Positions 5,191 to 12,583 of a stretch of 37,397 bases of DNA are shown piece by piece. Within the stretch, counting starts at the first letter, position 1. Each line of letters begins with the position of its first letter. The position numbers were made by a program, and so were the translations under genes. Source of the DNA: a virus. The stretch covers positions 1 to 37,397 of the IMG/VR virus record IMGVR_UViG_3300033571_016342; one strand, written 5' to 3'. The notes under the pieces were generated by a model. It was not told where the DNA came from. It saw only the letters and a list, made by a program, of their open reading frames with translations, and did not search any database.

Positions 5191-7262
5191 TGTGTCCTCT
5201 GTTCTTGGTGAAGTTTATGATAAGCTTGGGCATGTTTATGTTGCATATCCATGTGTTTTATAGCGAGATCTGCATTTTTAGCGTAACGTTCTGTTTGAGC
5301 TTTTAGAGCTTGTACAGCTGTTGACGACTCAGATGTGACCGCATTTGCAATAACTTTTTGACGTTCAATTTCAAGTTTGGCCATATCTACAGAAAACTGT
5401 GCTTGATCTCTTTGAGCTTTTTGTTGAAGTTCTGCCATTTTGATTTGAGCCATTTTTTGAGTTGGATCGTTTTCTTGTTGTTGCATAGCTTGTTGTTTTT
5501 GCATTTCATATTCTGCCGTCCATTCTTCTGTGAGTTTTTTGAGTTCTTCAATTCCTTTTCCTTCCATATTATCTAGTATAAATGGGAGACCTTTTTCTGC
5601 TATGAACTGTTGGAATAAAGGTGACATACCCATCATTTCTTTTACCATCATTAAGGTTCGTTGTTTTTGTACTTGGAAAGAAGCTCCTGCCTTAACAATG
5701 ACATTAAGAACGTTAGTATCAAAGTCCATTGGTAAGCCGTCTTCTTGATTGATTTTAATATATTCTCTGGCCCCATCAGGAGACAGTACAGGTATAGTTC
5801 TAGGAGTGACATAGTATTTAGGTAAGAGATCCACATAAATTTGACAAGCGCGTTGCCAGCCTTGTAAGTAGCCAACAATATATGGCATCGCGGCGGCATT
5901 AGATTGGGTGGCGGCCTCAACAATTGCAATCCCTGAAAGTTGATTGTCATTAATACCAAGAGAAGCGTCATACGAGCCCAAGACATTTTGAATAAGCGAA
6001 TCTGCGCCTTGAAAAGCATTTGTAATTTCTGGAGGAGCAGGAACTCTTTGAATTTCACGTATTGGGTTTGCGATTGGAAGTTCTGGGTTTGATTCATGTA
6101 CAGAGTTAAATACAAGTGTTGAGGCTTTTTGTACATTTTTATAAGCTTCTTGGAATTCATCCTCTTTAGGTATAGCCTCTTTTGCTACCATAAATTTATG
6201 TTGTATCGTATTTTCTATTTCATTTGCAAGGGAGATTCCAGCATAATTTTTAAGTCTTTGTGCGCCTTTAGCGTGATAAACATAGGGTCTTGTTACTTGG
6301 CGAACATTCCCAGATGTTGGGGTTTTTAAAGTTACTGAAGATCCATCAACAAAAATTAATGGTAAGAATGAATAATCAGTTTCTTCATATTCAAGTATTT
6401 GATTTTCCATTAAACGATAACGTACAATTTTTTCAAGTCTGGTTTTCCGGGGTTTACCTATGTATTTTGGTGGAAGCTCTAATCTATCCCATTCTTTAAT
6501 CATTTTATTGTACTTATCTAAAGTCATGGTTTTGCCATCACGAAGTTGTACAATTTGTGTTTCTTGAAATTTTTTTTCGTAAAAATCTACTACTAATAAT
6601 ATATTGGTTGAATCATTTTGGTAAGACCAATTAAAACCTGCAAAATCTCGTCTAAAAGAAATAGTATCTATTTTTACATCTGGGTATTGGTCTTTAAAAT
6701 CATCTTCAGTCATTGGAAAAAGTTCAAAACAAAAACGTCCATCACCTTTATGTGAGTATCTAGCTAATGGGTCAAAGCCGCACAAAGTAGGATCATATGC
6801 TCTTTCTATATTAATTACTTGATTCATAGACATAGGGTTTTCATAATCTGTTGTAACTTTTAATACAGAAAAACCGCCAGATAGTAAGTCTTTATATACT
6901 TCATAGCGCGTATTATGGTTTTGTGGGTCAAGTAATACATGCCTTAAATGTTGTTCTATTACTTTTATAGTAAGTGGATCTGCTTTATCTTGATCATCTG
7001 CAAGAACTAAAACATCTGGCTCTTGTTTAGAAAACTCACCCAAAAGGCGTGAAATGTAAGCTTCTAATACATTAAACTCTAGTTGGGGGCGTGATAATGT
7101 TTCAAGCATTGTAATATCATCTGCTGACAAGCAAGATTCAAATACAAAACGTCTATATTCATTAAATCTGTCGTAATTTTGTTTAAAATAATCATGTGAC
7201 TTTCTTACAGTCGACTTGATTCGTTCTAATCGATTTTGATAGCGTTGTGCTACTTTTTGCAT
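5187..7262 (-). CDS. Portal protein, P22 gp1-like
   Basis: 691 aa (P22 portal 725 aa). The N-terminus (RIKSTVRKSHDYFKQNYDRF... FNVLEAYISRLLGEFSKQEPD) is characteristic of the P22-type portal family. A long Gln/Lys-rich helical tail (about 570-691, repeated QQ, QKA, KHAQ) corresponds to the C-terminal barrel helix of P22 gp1. The dodecamer forms the DNA channel and the tail attachment point. The gene lies between TerL and scaffold as in P22, separated by small genes. The ATG at 7262 abuts a perfect SD hairpin (7263..7278). Confidence 0.93.
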   Translation of the reverse strand: MQKVAQRYQNRLERIKSTVRKSHDYFKQNYDRFNEYRRFVFESCLSADDITMLETLSRPQLEFNVLEAYISRLLGEFSKQEPDVLVLADDQDKADPLTIKVIEQHLRHVLLDPQNHNTRYEVYKDLLSGGFSVLKVTTDYENPMSMNQVINIERAYDPTLCGFDPLARYSHKGDGRFCFELFPMTEDDFKDQYPDVKIDTISFRRDFAGFNWSYQNDSTNILLVVDFYEKKFQETQIVQLRDGKTMTLDKYNKMIKEWDRLELPPKYIGKPRKTRLEKIVRYRLMENQILEYEETDYSFLPLIFVDGSSVTLKTPTSGNVRQVTRPYVYHAKGAQRLKNYAGISLANEIENTIQHKFMVAKEAIPKEDEFQEAYKNVQKASTLVFNSVHESNPELPIANPIREIQRVPAPPEITNAFQGADSLIQNVLGSYDASLGINDNQLSGIAIVEAATQSNAAAMPYIVGYLQGWQRACQIYVDLLPKYYVTPRTIPVLSPDGAREYIKINQEDGLPMDFDTNVLNVIVKAGASFQVQKQRTLMMVKEMMGMSPLFQQFIAEKGLPFILDNMEGKGIEELKKLTEEWTAEYEMQKQQAMQQQENDPTQKMAQIKMAELQQKAQRDQAQFSVDMAKLEIERQKVIANAVTSESSTAVQALKAQTERYAKNADLAIKHMDMQHKHAQAYHKLHQEQRTQ

Positions 7263-7278
7263 ATGACATCCTTGTCAT
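7263..7278 (-). promoter_or_regulatory. SD-in-loop hairpin of portal gene (CsrA-consensus)
   Basis: Minus strand ATGACA-AGGA-TGTCAT: a perfect 6-bp stem, tetraloop AGGA containing the Shine-Dalgarno, ending directly before the portal ATG. The ten bases ACAAGGATGT match the published CsrA SELEX consensus RUACARGGAUGU at every position from its third base on. The best single candidate CsrA-type site in the window. Confidence 0.7.
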
Positions 7279-7334
7279 TAAAGCTAATTAATAAGTATCA
7301 AGTTTATTTTAAACTGAATTTAACAAAAATTAAA

Positions 7335-7511
7335 CTAACTATAGTAATTGTCGTTAGCAGAAGTTGTATTAAATATTTTTATCAACGCTTGAGTTTGTAT
7401 AGTTTTACAAAAACTTTCAAGCATTGTTTTTTTGCTAAAAAAAGTTTCATCATATTTATTAATGTACATGGCTATTACATTTGCAATTTCTATTGCTATA
7501 TCTTGTCTCAT
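7335..7511 (-). CDS. 58-aa protein, unknown
   Basis: The frame begins MRQDIAIEIANVIAMYINKY and ends SANDNYYS; mostly helical, with one Cys. AGGAGG before ATG 7511 lies in the loop of an 8-bp hairpin (7512..7537), which argues for a real, regulated gene. It sits between two small genes and portal in the late operon. No family recognised. Confidence 0.6.
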   Translation of the reverse strand: MRQDIAIEIANVIAMYINKYDETFFSKKTMLESFCKTIQTQALIKIFNTTSANDNYYS

Positions 7512-7537
7512 AATTATATCCTCCTAGTTATATAATT
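7512..7537 (-). promoter_or_regulatory. SD-in-loop hairpin of 58-aa gene
   Basis: Arms AATTATAT and ATATAATT (8 bp, perfect) enclose a 10-base loop holding the Shine-Dalgarno AGGAGG; the 3' arm abuts the ATG at 7511. All A/T stem, larger loop than the other members. Confidence 0.5.
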
Positions 7538-7586
7538 TATTGATTAATATTTAATCACAAATTTAATATAATTTATACAATGTTTT

Positions 7587-7835
7587 TTATATTTTTTTTA
7601 AACTTTTAAAAGACTCTAAGCATGTATTATAAAAGCTATTAAAATCTTCTTCATTGCCATCACTAATTAAAAATATATTTACAACGGCACTTGCTAAAGT
7701 TTGGAAAGCCACATATATTTTTTCTTCATCGTTAATTTCATTACTATCTTTTATTTTGCTAAATAACGTTACCGTAATTTCTTTTGCTAAATTGAGTATA
7801 AAATCTGTATTTGGGTCTTTATTTTGTTCTGTCAT
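7587..7835 (-). CDS. Small acidic helical protein, unknown
   Basis: 82 aa from ATG 7835 (AGGA 6 bases upstream; an ATG ten codons earlier has no good Shine-Dalgarno). Begins MTEQNKDPNTDFILNLAKEI; an acidic, alpha-helical protein with a hydrophobic stretch (FQTLASAVVNIFLI). Not recognised. Part of the TerL-portal intergenic set. Confidence 0.5.
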   Translation of the reverse strand: MTEQNKDPNTDFILNLAKEITVTLFSKIKDSNEINDEEKIYVAFQTLASAVVNIFLISDGNEEDFNSFYNTCLESFKSLKKI

Positions 7836-7880
7836 GATTGTTCCTATAGTTTTTAAATCATCCATAAATTTTTTTACTTT

Positions 7881-8072
7881 TTATTTTTCATGTCTTACAT
7901 GTCTTTTTGCAAAAAAAAGAGCCATTTCCAAAATATCTTGACTAATTCTTGATAAAATAACAAACAGTTCTGAATCTTTGTAGTTTTGTTCGGAGATTAA
8001 AGTTTCAATATATTTTAATGTTTTTTCTGAAATTTCATATTTTATCATTTCAACTTCTAAATCACTTTCCAT
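7881..8072 (-). CDS. Small helical protein, unknown
   Basis: 63 aa, MESDLEVEMIKYEISEKTLK..., ending MALFFAKRHVRHEK. Resembles its neighbour at 7587 in length, acidity and amphipathic helix content, though no clear homology is visible. AAGG precedes the ATG by 8 bases. Function unknown. Confidence 0.5.
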   Translation of the reverse strand: MESDLEVEMIKYEISEKTLKYIETLISEQNYKDSELFVILSRISQDILEMALFFAKRHVRHEK

Positions 8073-8097
8073 ATGCTCTACCTTTTTTATTTAATAA

Positions 8098-8541
8098 TCA
8101 AAATAATCTTTTATGTAAGTCATCTATTGAATTACGGAACAATTCAAATTTTTCTATTAAATCATATGGAATTGATTCTATTTCTAGTTTTATTTCTAAT
8201 GCTTTTTGTCTTAACACATTTATTGATTCTGGCTTTAGATATTCTATTAATTGTTTAACCGGCTCAGTATCAATAAGATTTTCTATTTTTTTAAATTCTT
8301 CATAAACATTTTGCACTCCAATTGAATGAGCTTGGATTTGTTCTCTTAATTTTATAATTTCTGGGTATGTGAATGGTTTTTCTTTTCGTATGCTTTGTAT
8401 TTCCCTTACTGCAAATGTAAAATTCATGTGTAATTTTTTTATTTCTTTTTTTATTTCTTTTATTTCGTTTAAATGTTTTTGAGATTTTACAATTTCTTTT
8501 ATTAATTGTTTTTGTAATGCATTGTTAATTTCATTTTCCAT
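8098..8541 (-). CDS. Coiled-coil protein downstream of TerL, unknown
   Basis: 147 aa, Lys/Glu-rich with long helical heptads over residues 5-45 (KEIVKSQKHLNEIKEIKKEI) and 85-147. Start overlaps the end of terL by 11 bases, so coupled translation is likely. It could be a packaging accessory or head-vertex protein; not recognised. Confidence 0.55.
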   Translation of the reverse strand: MENEINNALQKQLIKEIVKSQKHLNEIKEIKKEIKKLHMNFTFAVREIQSIRKEKPFTYPEIIKLREQIQAHSIGVQNVYEEFKKIENLIDTEPVKQLIEYLKPESINVLRQKALEIKLEIESIPYDLIEKFELFRNSIDDLHKRLF

Positions 8542-10075
8542 AAGCCCTTCCTTTTATTCTATCCAATCGTTGTCCAAAGCTTGTAATATTCTTAGCTATT
8601 TGACTGTAGTCTACTGGGTCTATTTCTTTTCTAATTAATGTTTTGTCTATTAAAGCCATTTTACAGGCATCATATAAATTATCAGCCAAATCATCATGTT
8701 TATGGGTATTATTAGCAGTAATCTTACTCATATGTTCAATACACATGTTTGCATGTCTTGCACCTTCTGTAAATGATATAAGTTTACTTGCTATTATTGG
8801 TTGCATCTCTAAGAACCTTTGTGTTTTAGAGCCTGAGGCCTTTGTGCGCTTTACATCCATAATTTGTAGACCTCTAATATCTTGTAATGTAGATATAAGT
8901 GTTACACCTGTAGATTTCTTTTCTATTGCTGCAACTAAGGGTTTTATGGGATGTAACATACAGTCAGCATAAAATGATATAAACTCATCTTTTAAATCTT
9001 TTGGTTCAACTCGTATTTCCCAAGCATTAAGCCAATGTAGACCATATTGCCCAGTCTTTTGGCCAGCATTTTCAATTTCATATACTCCCCAAAAACTAAA
9101 CGCTGTAGCGTCATTGTAGCTTTTATCAGACTCAGCTGTATCAGCAACCATAAATGTAAATAATATTTTTGGTTCTTCAGGAAGAATTGTAAACCAATCT
9201 TTTTTAAATAACGCACCACCTGCGGGTATTGGGTCTTGTTGAAACTGAGAGGCAAATACATAAGGGTCACGTTCTTGTTTGATTCTTAACATTTCAAGAG
9301 AGTTTACTTCTGGGTACATTGGATTGCCGGCCTCATCAATGCTTTTTAAAATAACTTTTTCCCAGTTATAACCGTCATTTCCTTCGATTAAATATGCTGC
9401 AAGATCTGCTTCATGCACTCTTTGCCCAATAAAAATAAATGGGACTTTTTCGCTTCTTGCTCTTTGTTGTAATGTTTCTCTATAGTTTTCAATAACGGAT
9501 TGCCTGATGGTGTCTGAATGCGCCTCGTCAGGCTTTATAGGGTCGTCAATTATCATACATCCTGAAAATCTATTAACTCCGGGAACCCCACTATTTAAAC
9601 CTGTTACGGTGCCCGAAGAACCCACTGCTGCAACCGCTCCTCCTGCTGTTGTTTGGAAATACTCTTTAGCTTTTGAATCGTGTCTGATTTTAACGTCAAA
9701 CAAATACTTATAATGTGGTAATTGTATTATCCTTTTGATTGTTTCTGTGTGTTTTGCAGCAAGACTTTTGCTGTAAGAAACATATAAAAATTGTGAATCA
9801 GGGTATTGAGCCATTGCCCATGCTATCCAAAAACTTACTAAAGTACTTTTGCCTGAACCAGGGCTAACATTAATTAATAATCTTTGCGAAGGCAAATTTA
9901 AATTAAAAGCTTTTGTTAATGCTTTTGAGATTGTTATTTGGTGTGATTCTCGACCAGGCGGATAAGAAATTATAAATTGCCTTCCTGAAAGCAAAGGATA
10001 AAATGTTTTGGTAAATTCTAATAAAGACCCTTTAAGCTCTGCTGCTATCTGTTCTTTCTCAAAATCTATCTGCAT
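8531..10075 (-). CDS. terL: Terminase large subunit
   Basis: 514 aa. The ATPase domain shows Walker A SPGSGKST (71-78) and Walker B CMIIDDP (173-179); the C-terminal RNase H-like nuclease has the first acidic motif VADTAESD (D312) and a late HDDLADN acidic motif (about 476). Pumps DNA through the portal and cuts the concatemer. The start at 10075 overlaps the preceding gene by 17 bases. Gene order TerS - two small genes - TerL is unusual only for the inserted pair. Headful packaging would fit a P22-like phage and the apparently permuted window ends (inference). Confidence 0.95.
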   Translation of the reverse strand: MQIDFEKEQIAAELKGSLLEFTKTFYPLLSGRQFIISYPPGRESHQITISKALTKAFNLNLPSQRLLINVSPGSGKSTLVSFWIAWAMAQYPDSQFLYVSYSKSLAAKHTETIKRIIQLPHYKYLFDVKIRHDSKAKEYFQTTAGGAVAAVGSSGTVTGLNSGVPGVNRFSGCMIIDDPIKPDEAHSDTIRQSVIENYRETLQQRARSEKVPFIFIGQRVHEADLAAYLIEGNDGYNWEKVILKSIDEAGNPMYPEVNSLEMLRIKQERDPYVFASQFQQDPIPAGGALFKKDWFTILPEEPKILFTFMVADTAESDKSYNDATAFSFWGVYEIENAGQKTGQYGLHWLNAWEIRVEPKDLKDEFISFYADCMLHPIKPLVAAIEKKSTGVTLISTLQDIRGLQIMDVKRTKASGSKTQRFLEMQPIIASKLISFTEGARHANMCIEHMSKITANNTHKHDDLADNLYDACKMALIDKTLIRKEIDPVDYSQIAKNITSFGQRLDRIKGRAYGK

Positions 10076-10310
10076 TTTCTTCAGTAAATTCCGGAGGTGT
10101 GATTACGCAAAAATGAGTAATTCTTGAAAAATCAAATAAACAATCGACTGCTGGAGCATCATTTAATTCAAGTATCCATTCATCTAAATAATTGCTTTCA
10201 TTATAGTCAAAAGTATATTGTGCAACAAAATAAAAATTTGTATCTGTTTTAATTACTAATCTTGAATGATAAGGCGGTTTTGTTTCTGGGTATTTATACC
10301 ATTTCATCAT
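10059..10310 (-). CDS. Small protein, DUF551-like layout
   Basis: 83 aa from ATG 10310, whose ATGA overlaps the previous stop. Reads MMKWYKYPETKPPYHSRLVI, then beta strands around FYFVAQYTFDY, and ends SRITHFCVITPPEF. The order W-x-P-x-x-P near the start and I-T-H near the end recalls the DUF551 family of small phage/bacterial proteins of unknown function. Located between HTH gene and terL. Confidence 0.55.
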   Translation of the reverse strand: MMKWYKYPETKPPYHSRLVIKTDTNFYFVAQYTFDYNESNYLDEWILELNDAPAVDCLFDFSRITHFCVITPPEFTEENADRF

Positions 10311-10657
10311 TGGTTCTCTTTGTCTATTTTGTTTTTTAGCCAATTATCTACTTCTTCTTTTATCCAAAAAACTCTTCTTGGTCCAAATTGTTTTTGTTTT
10401 GGAAATTCACCTTTTTTAATTAGCATATAAATAGATGCGCTATTTAAAGTTGTGTATTCTTTTACTTGTTTTAAACTTAAATATTTTGGTAAATTGGCTG
10501 CGTTATTAGGATTTTTTTGGTCAGTAGTATTAGATATTTGTTCAATTTTTTTATCAAATCTATTTAAATATGCGTTTAATTCTAATAACTTTTCTTCTAG
10601 ATTGCCTAATTTGTTAATTATTAACATTTGCAAATCTTTTTCAGATAGATGTTTCAA
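10307..10657 (-). CDS. HTH_17/AlpA-like protein with N-terminal coiled coil
   Basis: 116 aa. Residues 1-40 form a predicted coiled coil (LIINKLGNLEEKLLELNAYL); residues 58-110 are an AlpA-type helix-turn-helix with YLSLKQVKEYTTLNSASIYM, then IKKGEFPKQ.. and the wing RRVFWIKEEVDNWLK. The start appears to be TTG 10657, since AAGGA lies five bases upstream and the next ATG is ten codons in. Lying between TerS and TerL, it may have a packaging role as well as, or instead of, transcription control; this is inference. Confidence 0.65.
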   Translation of the reverse strand: MKHLSEKDLQMLIINKLGNLEEKLLELNAYLNRFDKKIEQISNTTDQKNPNNAANLPKYLSLKQVKEYTTLNSASIYMLIKKGEFPKQKQFGPRRVFWIKEEVDNWLKNKIDKENQ

Positions 10658-10665
10658 AATAATCC

Positions 10666-11130
10666 TTAATAATCCTTTTTATATTGCGTAGCTAATTGCG
10701 CTCTTAGTGTTTCTAATTCTTGTTTGTATTGTATATTCTCTTTGGTAAGATCTTCAATAAGTTTTTGGTCGCCGTAAACTTTGGGAACTAATTTTGATGC
10801 TTGCCATTTTAAAGTATCTACTTTTAGTCGGGTCATGGCAACTTTTCCGGCGTCTATTCTTTCAACACCTTTTTCATCTATAAATGTTTCAGTTTTGCAC
10901 ATATTTTGAATTTCTTTTGCCATTAGATCGGCTTGGAAAATCCGTGCTTGAACGTATTTGCGGTAAAAATAGTCATATTTCCAAAGCCATTTATAAATTT
11001 GTGTATCGTCTGGGAATTCATCATATTTTTTACACATATCTGGTATAGAATCAAAAGATGTAGCAATCGTATCGCAAATTTTATCTGCAAGTTCTTCTGT
11101 GTATTTTGTTGGTCTTCCTCTGCCAGCCAT
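10666..11130 (-). CDS. terS: Terminase small subunit
   Basis: 154 aa. Begins MAGRGRPTKYTEELADKICD, the typical opening of phage small terminases with an N-terminal HTH (DNA recognition), then MCKKYDEFPDDTQIYKWL, an oligomerisation region, and a conserved KVAMTRLKVDTLKWQASKLV..VYGDQ segment near the C-terminus, which is typical of this family. It recognises the packaging site and loads TerL. ATG 11130 is preferred over an upstream TTG since the family starts MAGRGRP. First gene of the late operon; promoter at 11163-11191. Confidence 0.85.
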   Translation of the reverse strand: MAGRGRPTKYTEELADKICDTIATSFDSIPDMCKKYDEFPDDTQIYKWLWKYDYFYRKYVQARIFQADLMAKEIQNMCKTETFIDEKGVERIDAGKVAMTRLKVDTLKWQASKLVPKVYGDQKLIEDLTKENIQYKQELETLRAQLATQYKKDY

Positions 11131-11162
11131 AAACAACTCAAATATTGTTCAAAATAATTATT

Positions 11163-11191
11163 AATATAACTAATATGCAGATTTTTTTCAA
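11163..11191 (-). promoter_or_regulatory. Sigma70-type promoter for the late operon
   Basis: On the minus strand TTGAAA (11191-11186), 17-base spacer, TATATT (11168-11163), about 33 bases before the TerS ATG. Good match to the consensus in both boxes. It would drive terS and downstream genes unless a late activator is used. Confidence 0.6.
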
Positions 11192-11214
11192 CTTTATATC
11201 ACATTAAAACAAGG

Positions 11215-11261
11215 ACTTATCAAATATACTTAGATAAACTTAAATAAACTTGTTGACACTT
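11215..11261. promoter_or_regulatory. 10-base phased ACTT repeats (operator candidate)
   Basis: ACTT recurs at 11228, 11238, 11248 and 11258, exactly 10 bases apart, in the context ATANACTTA/AAACTTR; another ACTT lies at 11215. The last overlaps the -35 box of the rightward promoter. The layout suits cooperative binding of a repressor controlling the divergent early/late promoters. Confidence 0.5.
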
Positions 11262-11281
11262 ATTTGGAATTAAAGCATAAT
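11253..11281 (+). promoter_or_regulatory. Sigma70 promoter, rightward early cassette
   Basis: TTGACA (11253-11258), 17-base spacer, CATAAT (11276-11281), 34 bases before the ATG at 11316. Consensus -35 and 5/6 -10. Divergent from the late promoter. Confidence 0.75.
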
Positions 11282-11315
11282 GCATCTTGTAAACACAAAC
11301 AACTAGGAGACTAAA

Positions 11316-11597
11316 ATGAATCAAATTAAATTTAGAAAATATTACGTAACAGACGGAGTAATAAAAGCCAAAGTTTTTTATCACATAGAAAAATCTTGTT
11401 CAGAAATAACAAAAGTTTTTATATGCGAATATTATTATACATCGGGATTAAGAAAAATATTTCCTGATTTATATGAAAACAATACAGATTCACTAGTAGA
11501 TTATTACGAAACAGGTAGTGTTACACTTACTAAAGACCATGTTTTATTTGAAAGTGCTTTAGAAGCTGCATTGAAAAACAAAAAAAACCAAAATTAA
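11316..11597 (+). CDS. Early accessory protein, unknown
   Basis: 93 aa, MNQIKFRKYYVTDGVIKAKV...; mixed alpha/beta, basic N-terminus and acidic middle (DLYENNTDSLVDYYETG). Shares with the next two genes the leader CAACTAGGAGACTAAAATGA, though its protein is different. Being the first gene from a strong promoter and small, it has the profile of an early host-takeover or anti-defence protein; that is inference only. Confidence 0.6.
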   Translation: MNQIKFRKYYVTDGVIKAKVFYHIEKSCSEITKVFICEYYYTSGLRKIFPDLYENNTDSLVDYYETGSVTLTKDHVLFESALEAALKNKKNQN

Positions 11598-11663
11598 TTT
11601 TTTATACAACTAGGAGACTAAAATGACCGTAGAAATAGAAAAACCTTTATTTATATATGTAGA
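11589..11663 (+). repeat. Direct repeat, copy 1 (leader and first codons)
   Basis: About 75 bases covering leader, Shine-Dalgarno (TAGGAG) and the first 13-14 codons recur at 11957..12031 with only a handful of differences. Marks a tandem gene duplication. Confidence 0.85.
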
Positions 11664-11955
11664 ATACGAACAAGTTAATGGGCTTTTTCCTAAAGAACCT
11701 ATATTTGAGCGAAAAAAAGCATACAGCATTGAACAATTTGATGCATTCATAAAAGAAAATGAAAAATTTTTTGAAGAAAAAAATGTTCTTTTATCTGTTT
11801 ATTTAATTTCAAATTTAGGTAATCGAACATATCAAGATTTATATTTTCCAGCCTCAGGTTCATTCACTTTTCAAGATTCTTTAAGAATAAAACATAGAGA
11901 AATAGAAAGTGAATTTTTAGAAATAAACGTTTACAAAAACTACCTTGAAATTTAA
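11623..11955 (+). CDS. Early accessory protein A of a tandem pair, unknown
   Basis: 110 aa. First 14 residues MTVEIEKPLFIYVE are almost identical to the next gene (MTKEIEKPLFIYVE); the remainder is diverged but keeps length and general pattern (helix with EQFDAF..N..FF, strands SVYLISNLGNRTYQDLYF). Presumably a recently duplicated, fast-diverging accessory protein. No known family recognised. Confidence 0.65.
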   Translation: MTVEIEKPLFIYVEYEQVNGLFPKEPIFERKKAYSIEQFDAFIKENEKFFEEKNVLLSVYLISNLGNRTYQDLYFPASGSFTFQDSLRIKHREIESEFLEINVYKNYLEI

Positions 11956-11956
11956 T

Positions 11957-12031
11957 CAAAATTAATTTTTTATACAACTGGGAGACTAAAATGACCAAAG
12001 AAATTGAAAAACCTTTATTTATATATGTAGA
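11957..12031 (+). repeat. Direct repeat, copy 2
   Basis: Second copy of the leader and N-terminal coding repeat found at 11589..11663, 368 bases downstream. Confidence 0.85.
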
Positions 12032-12329
12032 GACATATCTTTTAGACAGCAATGAAGATCTTTCTCATAATATTTTTGACATAGCCAAACACATCTCTAC
12101 AGAGGAATTTGAGAAAAGTTTTAATGATAATTTAGAAATTATTAAAGAACATCATTTAACAATTTACATTGAAATAATTACAAATTTTAACAATAAAATA
12201 TGTCACACATTATATTTCCACAAATATGATAAACCTTTAGATCTTAAATATCATTTAAAAGAAGGATTTGATTATTTTAAAGACAAATTTTTATCATTTT
12301 ATAATATATCAGACTACCTTAAAAGCTAA
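11991..12329 (+). CDS. Early accessory protein B of a tandem pair, unknown
   Basis: 112 aa, paralogue of the preceding gene: shared N-terminus IEKPLFIYVE, then EEFEKSFNDNLEII (as EQFDAFIKENEKFF) and TIYIEIITNFNNKICHTLYF (as SVYLISNLGNRTYQDLYF). The interior has diverged strongly while the first 13 codons and leader stay near-identical, suggesting recent recombination at the front end or selection on translation initiation. Confidence 0.65.
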   Translation: MTKEIEKPLFIYVETYLLDSNEDLSHNIFDIAKHISTEEFEKSFNDNLEIIKEHHLTIYIEIITNFNNKICHTLYFHKYDKPLDLKYHLKEGFDYFKDKFLSFYNISDYLKS

Positions 12330-12354
12330 GTTGTATGATAAAATCTATTAATTT

Positions 12355-12363
12355 ATAACAAGG
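12355..12363 (+). promoter_or_regulatory. ACAAGGA at the SD of the AlpA-CsrA pair
   Basis: The Shine-Dalgarno for the gene at 12371 lies within AACAAGGAC, whose ACAAGGA is the core of the CsrA binding consensus (ACARGGA). No clear hairpin encloses it. Possible autoregulation by the CsrA-like product of the second gene. Confidence 0.35.
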
Positions 12364-12370
12364 ACTAACA

Positions 12371-12583
12371 ATGGATATATTTGACAAGCCTTTTTTAACC
12401 CTAGATGAAATAATTGGTAATAAAAAACTTAATATTCCTCCTATATTACCCATAGGAAAAGCCACTTGGTATAATGGCATGGCATCTGGAATATATCCTA
12501 AGTCCATTCAATTAGCAAAACGCAGAGTAGCTTGGAGAACAGAAGATATAGTATCTTTAATAGAAAAATTAAAAGGACAATAA
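12371..12583 (+). CDS. AlpA-family transcription regulator
   Basis: 70 aa. Residues 24-68 (ILPIGKATWYNGMASGIYPK, then SIQLAKRRVAWRTEDIVSLI) are a clear AlpA/HTH_17 domain: helix-turn-helix, Y-P turn, R-x-V-A-W-R wing. AlpA proteins activate excision or regulate mobile-element genes. Its TAA overlaps the ATG of the CsrA-like gene (TAATG), so the two are co-expressed. AAGGA precedes the ATG. Confidence 0.85.
   Translation: MDIFDKPFLTLDEIIGNKKLNIPPILPIGKATWYNGMASGIYPKSIQLAKRRVAWRTEDIVSLIEKLKGQ

Noticed and set aside
5651-6160. 169-codon alternative frame inside portal
   Set aside because: It is in another frame of a clear portal gene, has no ribosome site and a Leu/Lys/Met-rich shadow composition.
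7889-7905. Two CATGTCTT words matching the 8-base repeat at 2831
   Set aside because: They encode Arg-His/Arg-His at the end of a small gene and occur only twice; probably chance in AT-rich DNA.
11209-11216. ACAAGGA in the divergent promoter region as a CsrA site
   Set aside because: It lies upstream of the rightward promoter's start and is not in a rightward transcript, so RNA binding there is unlikely.
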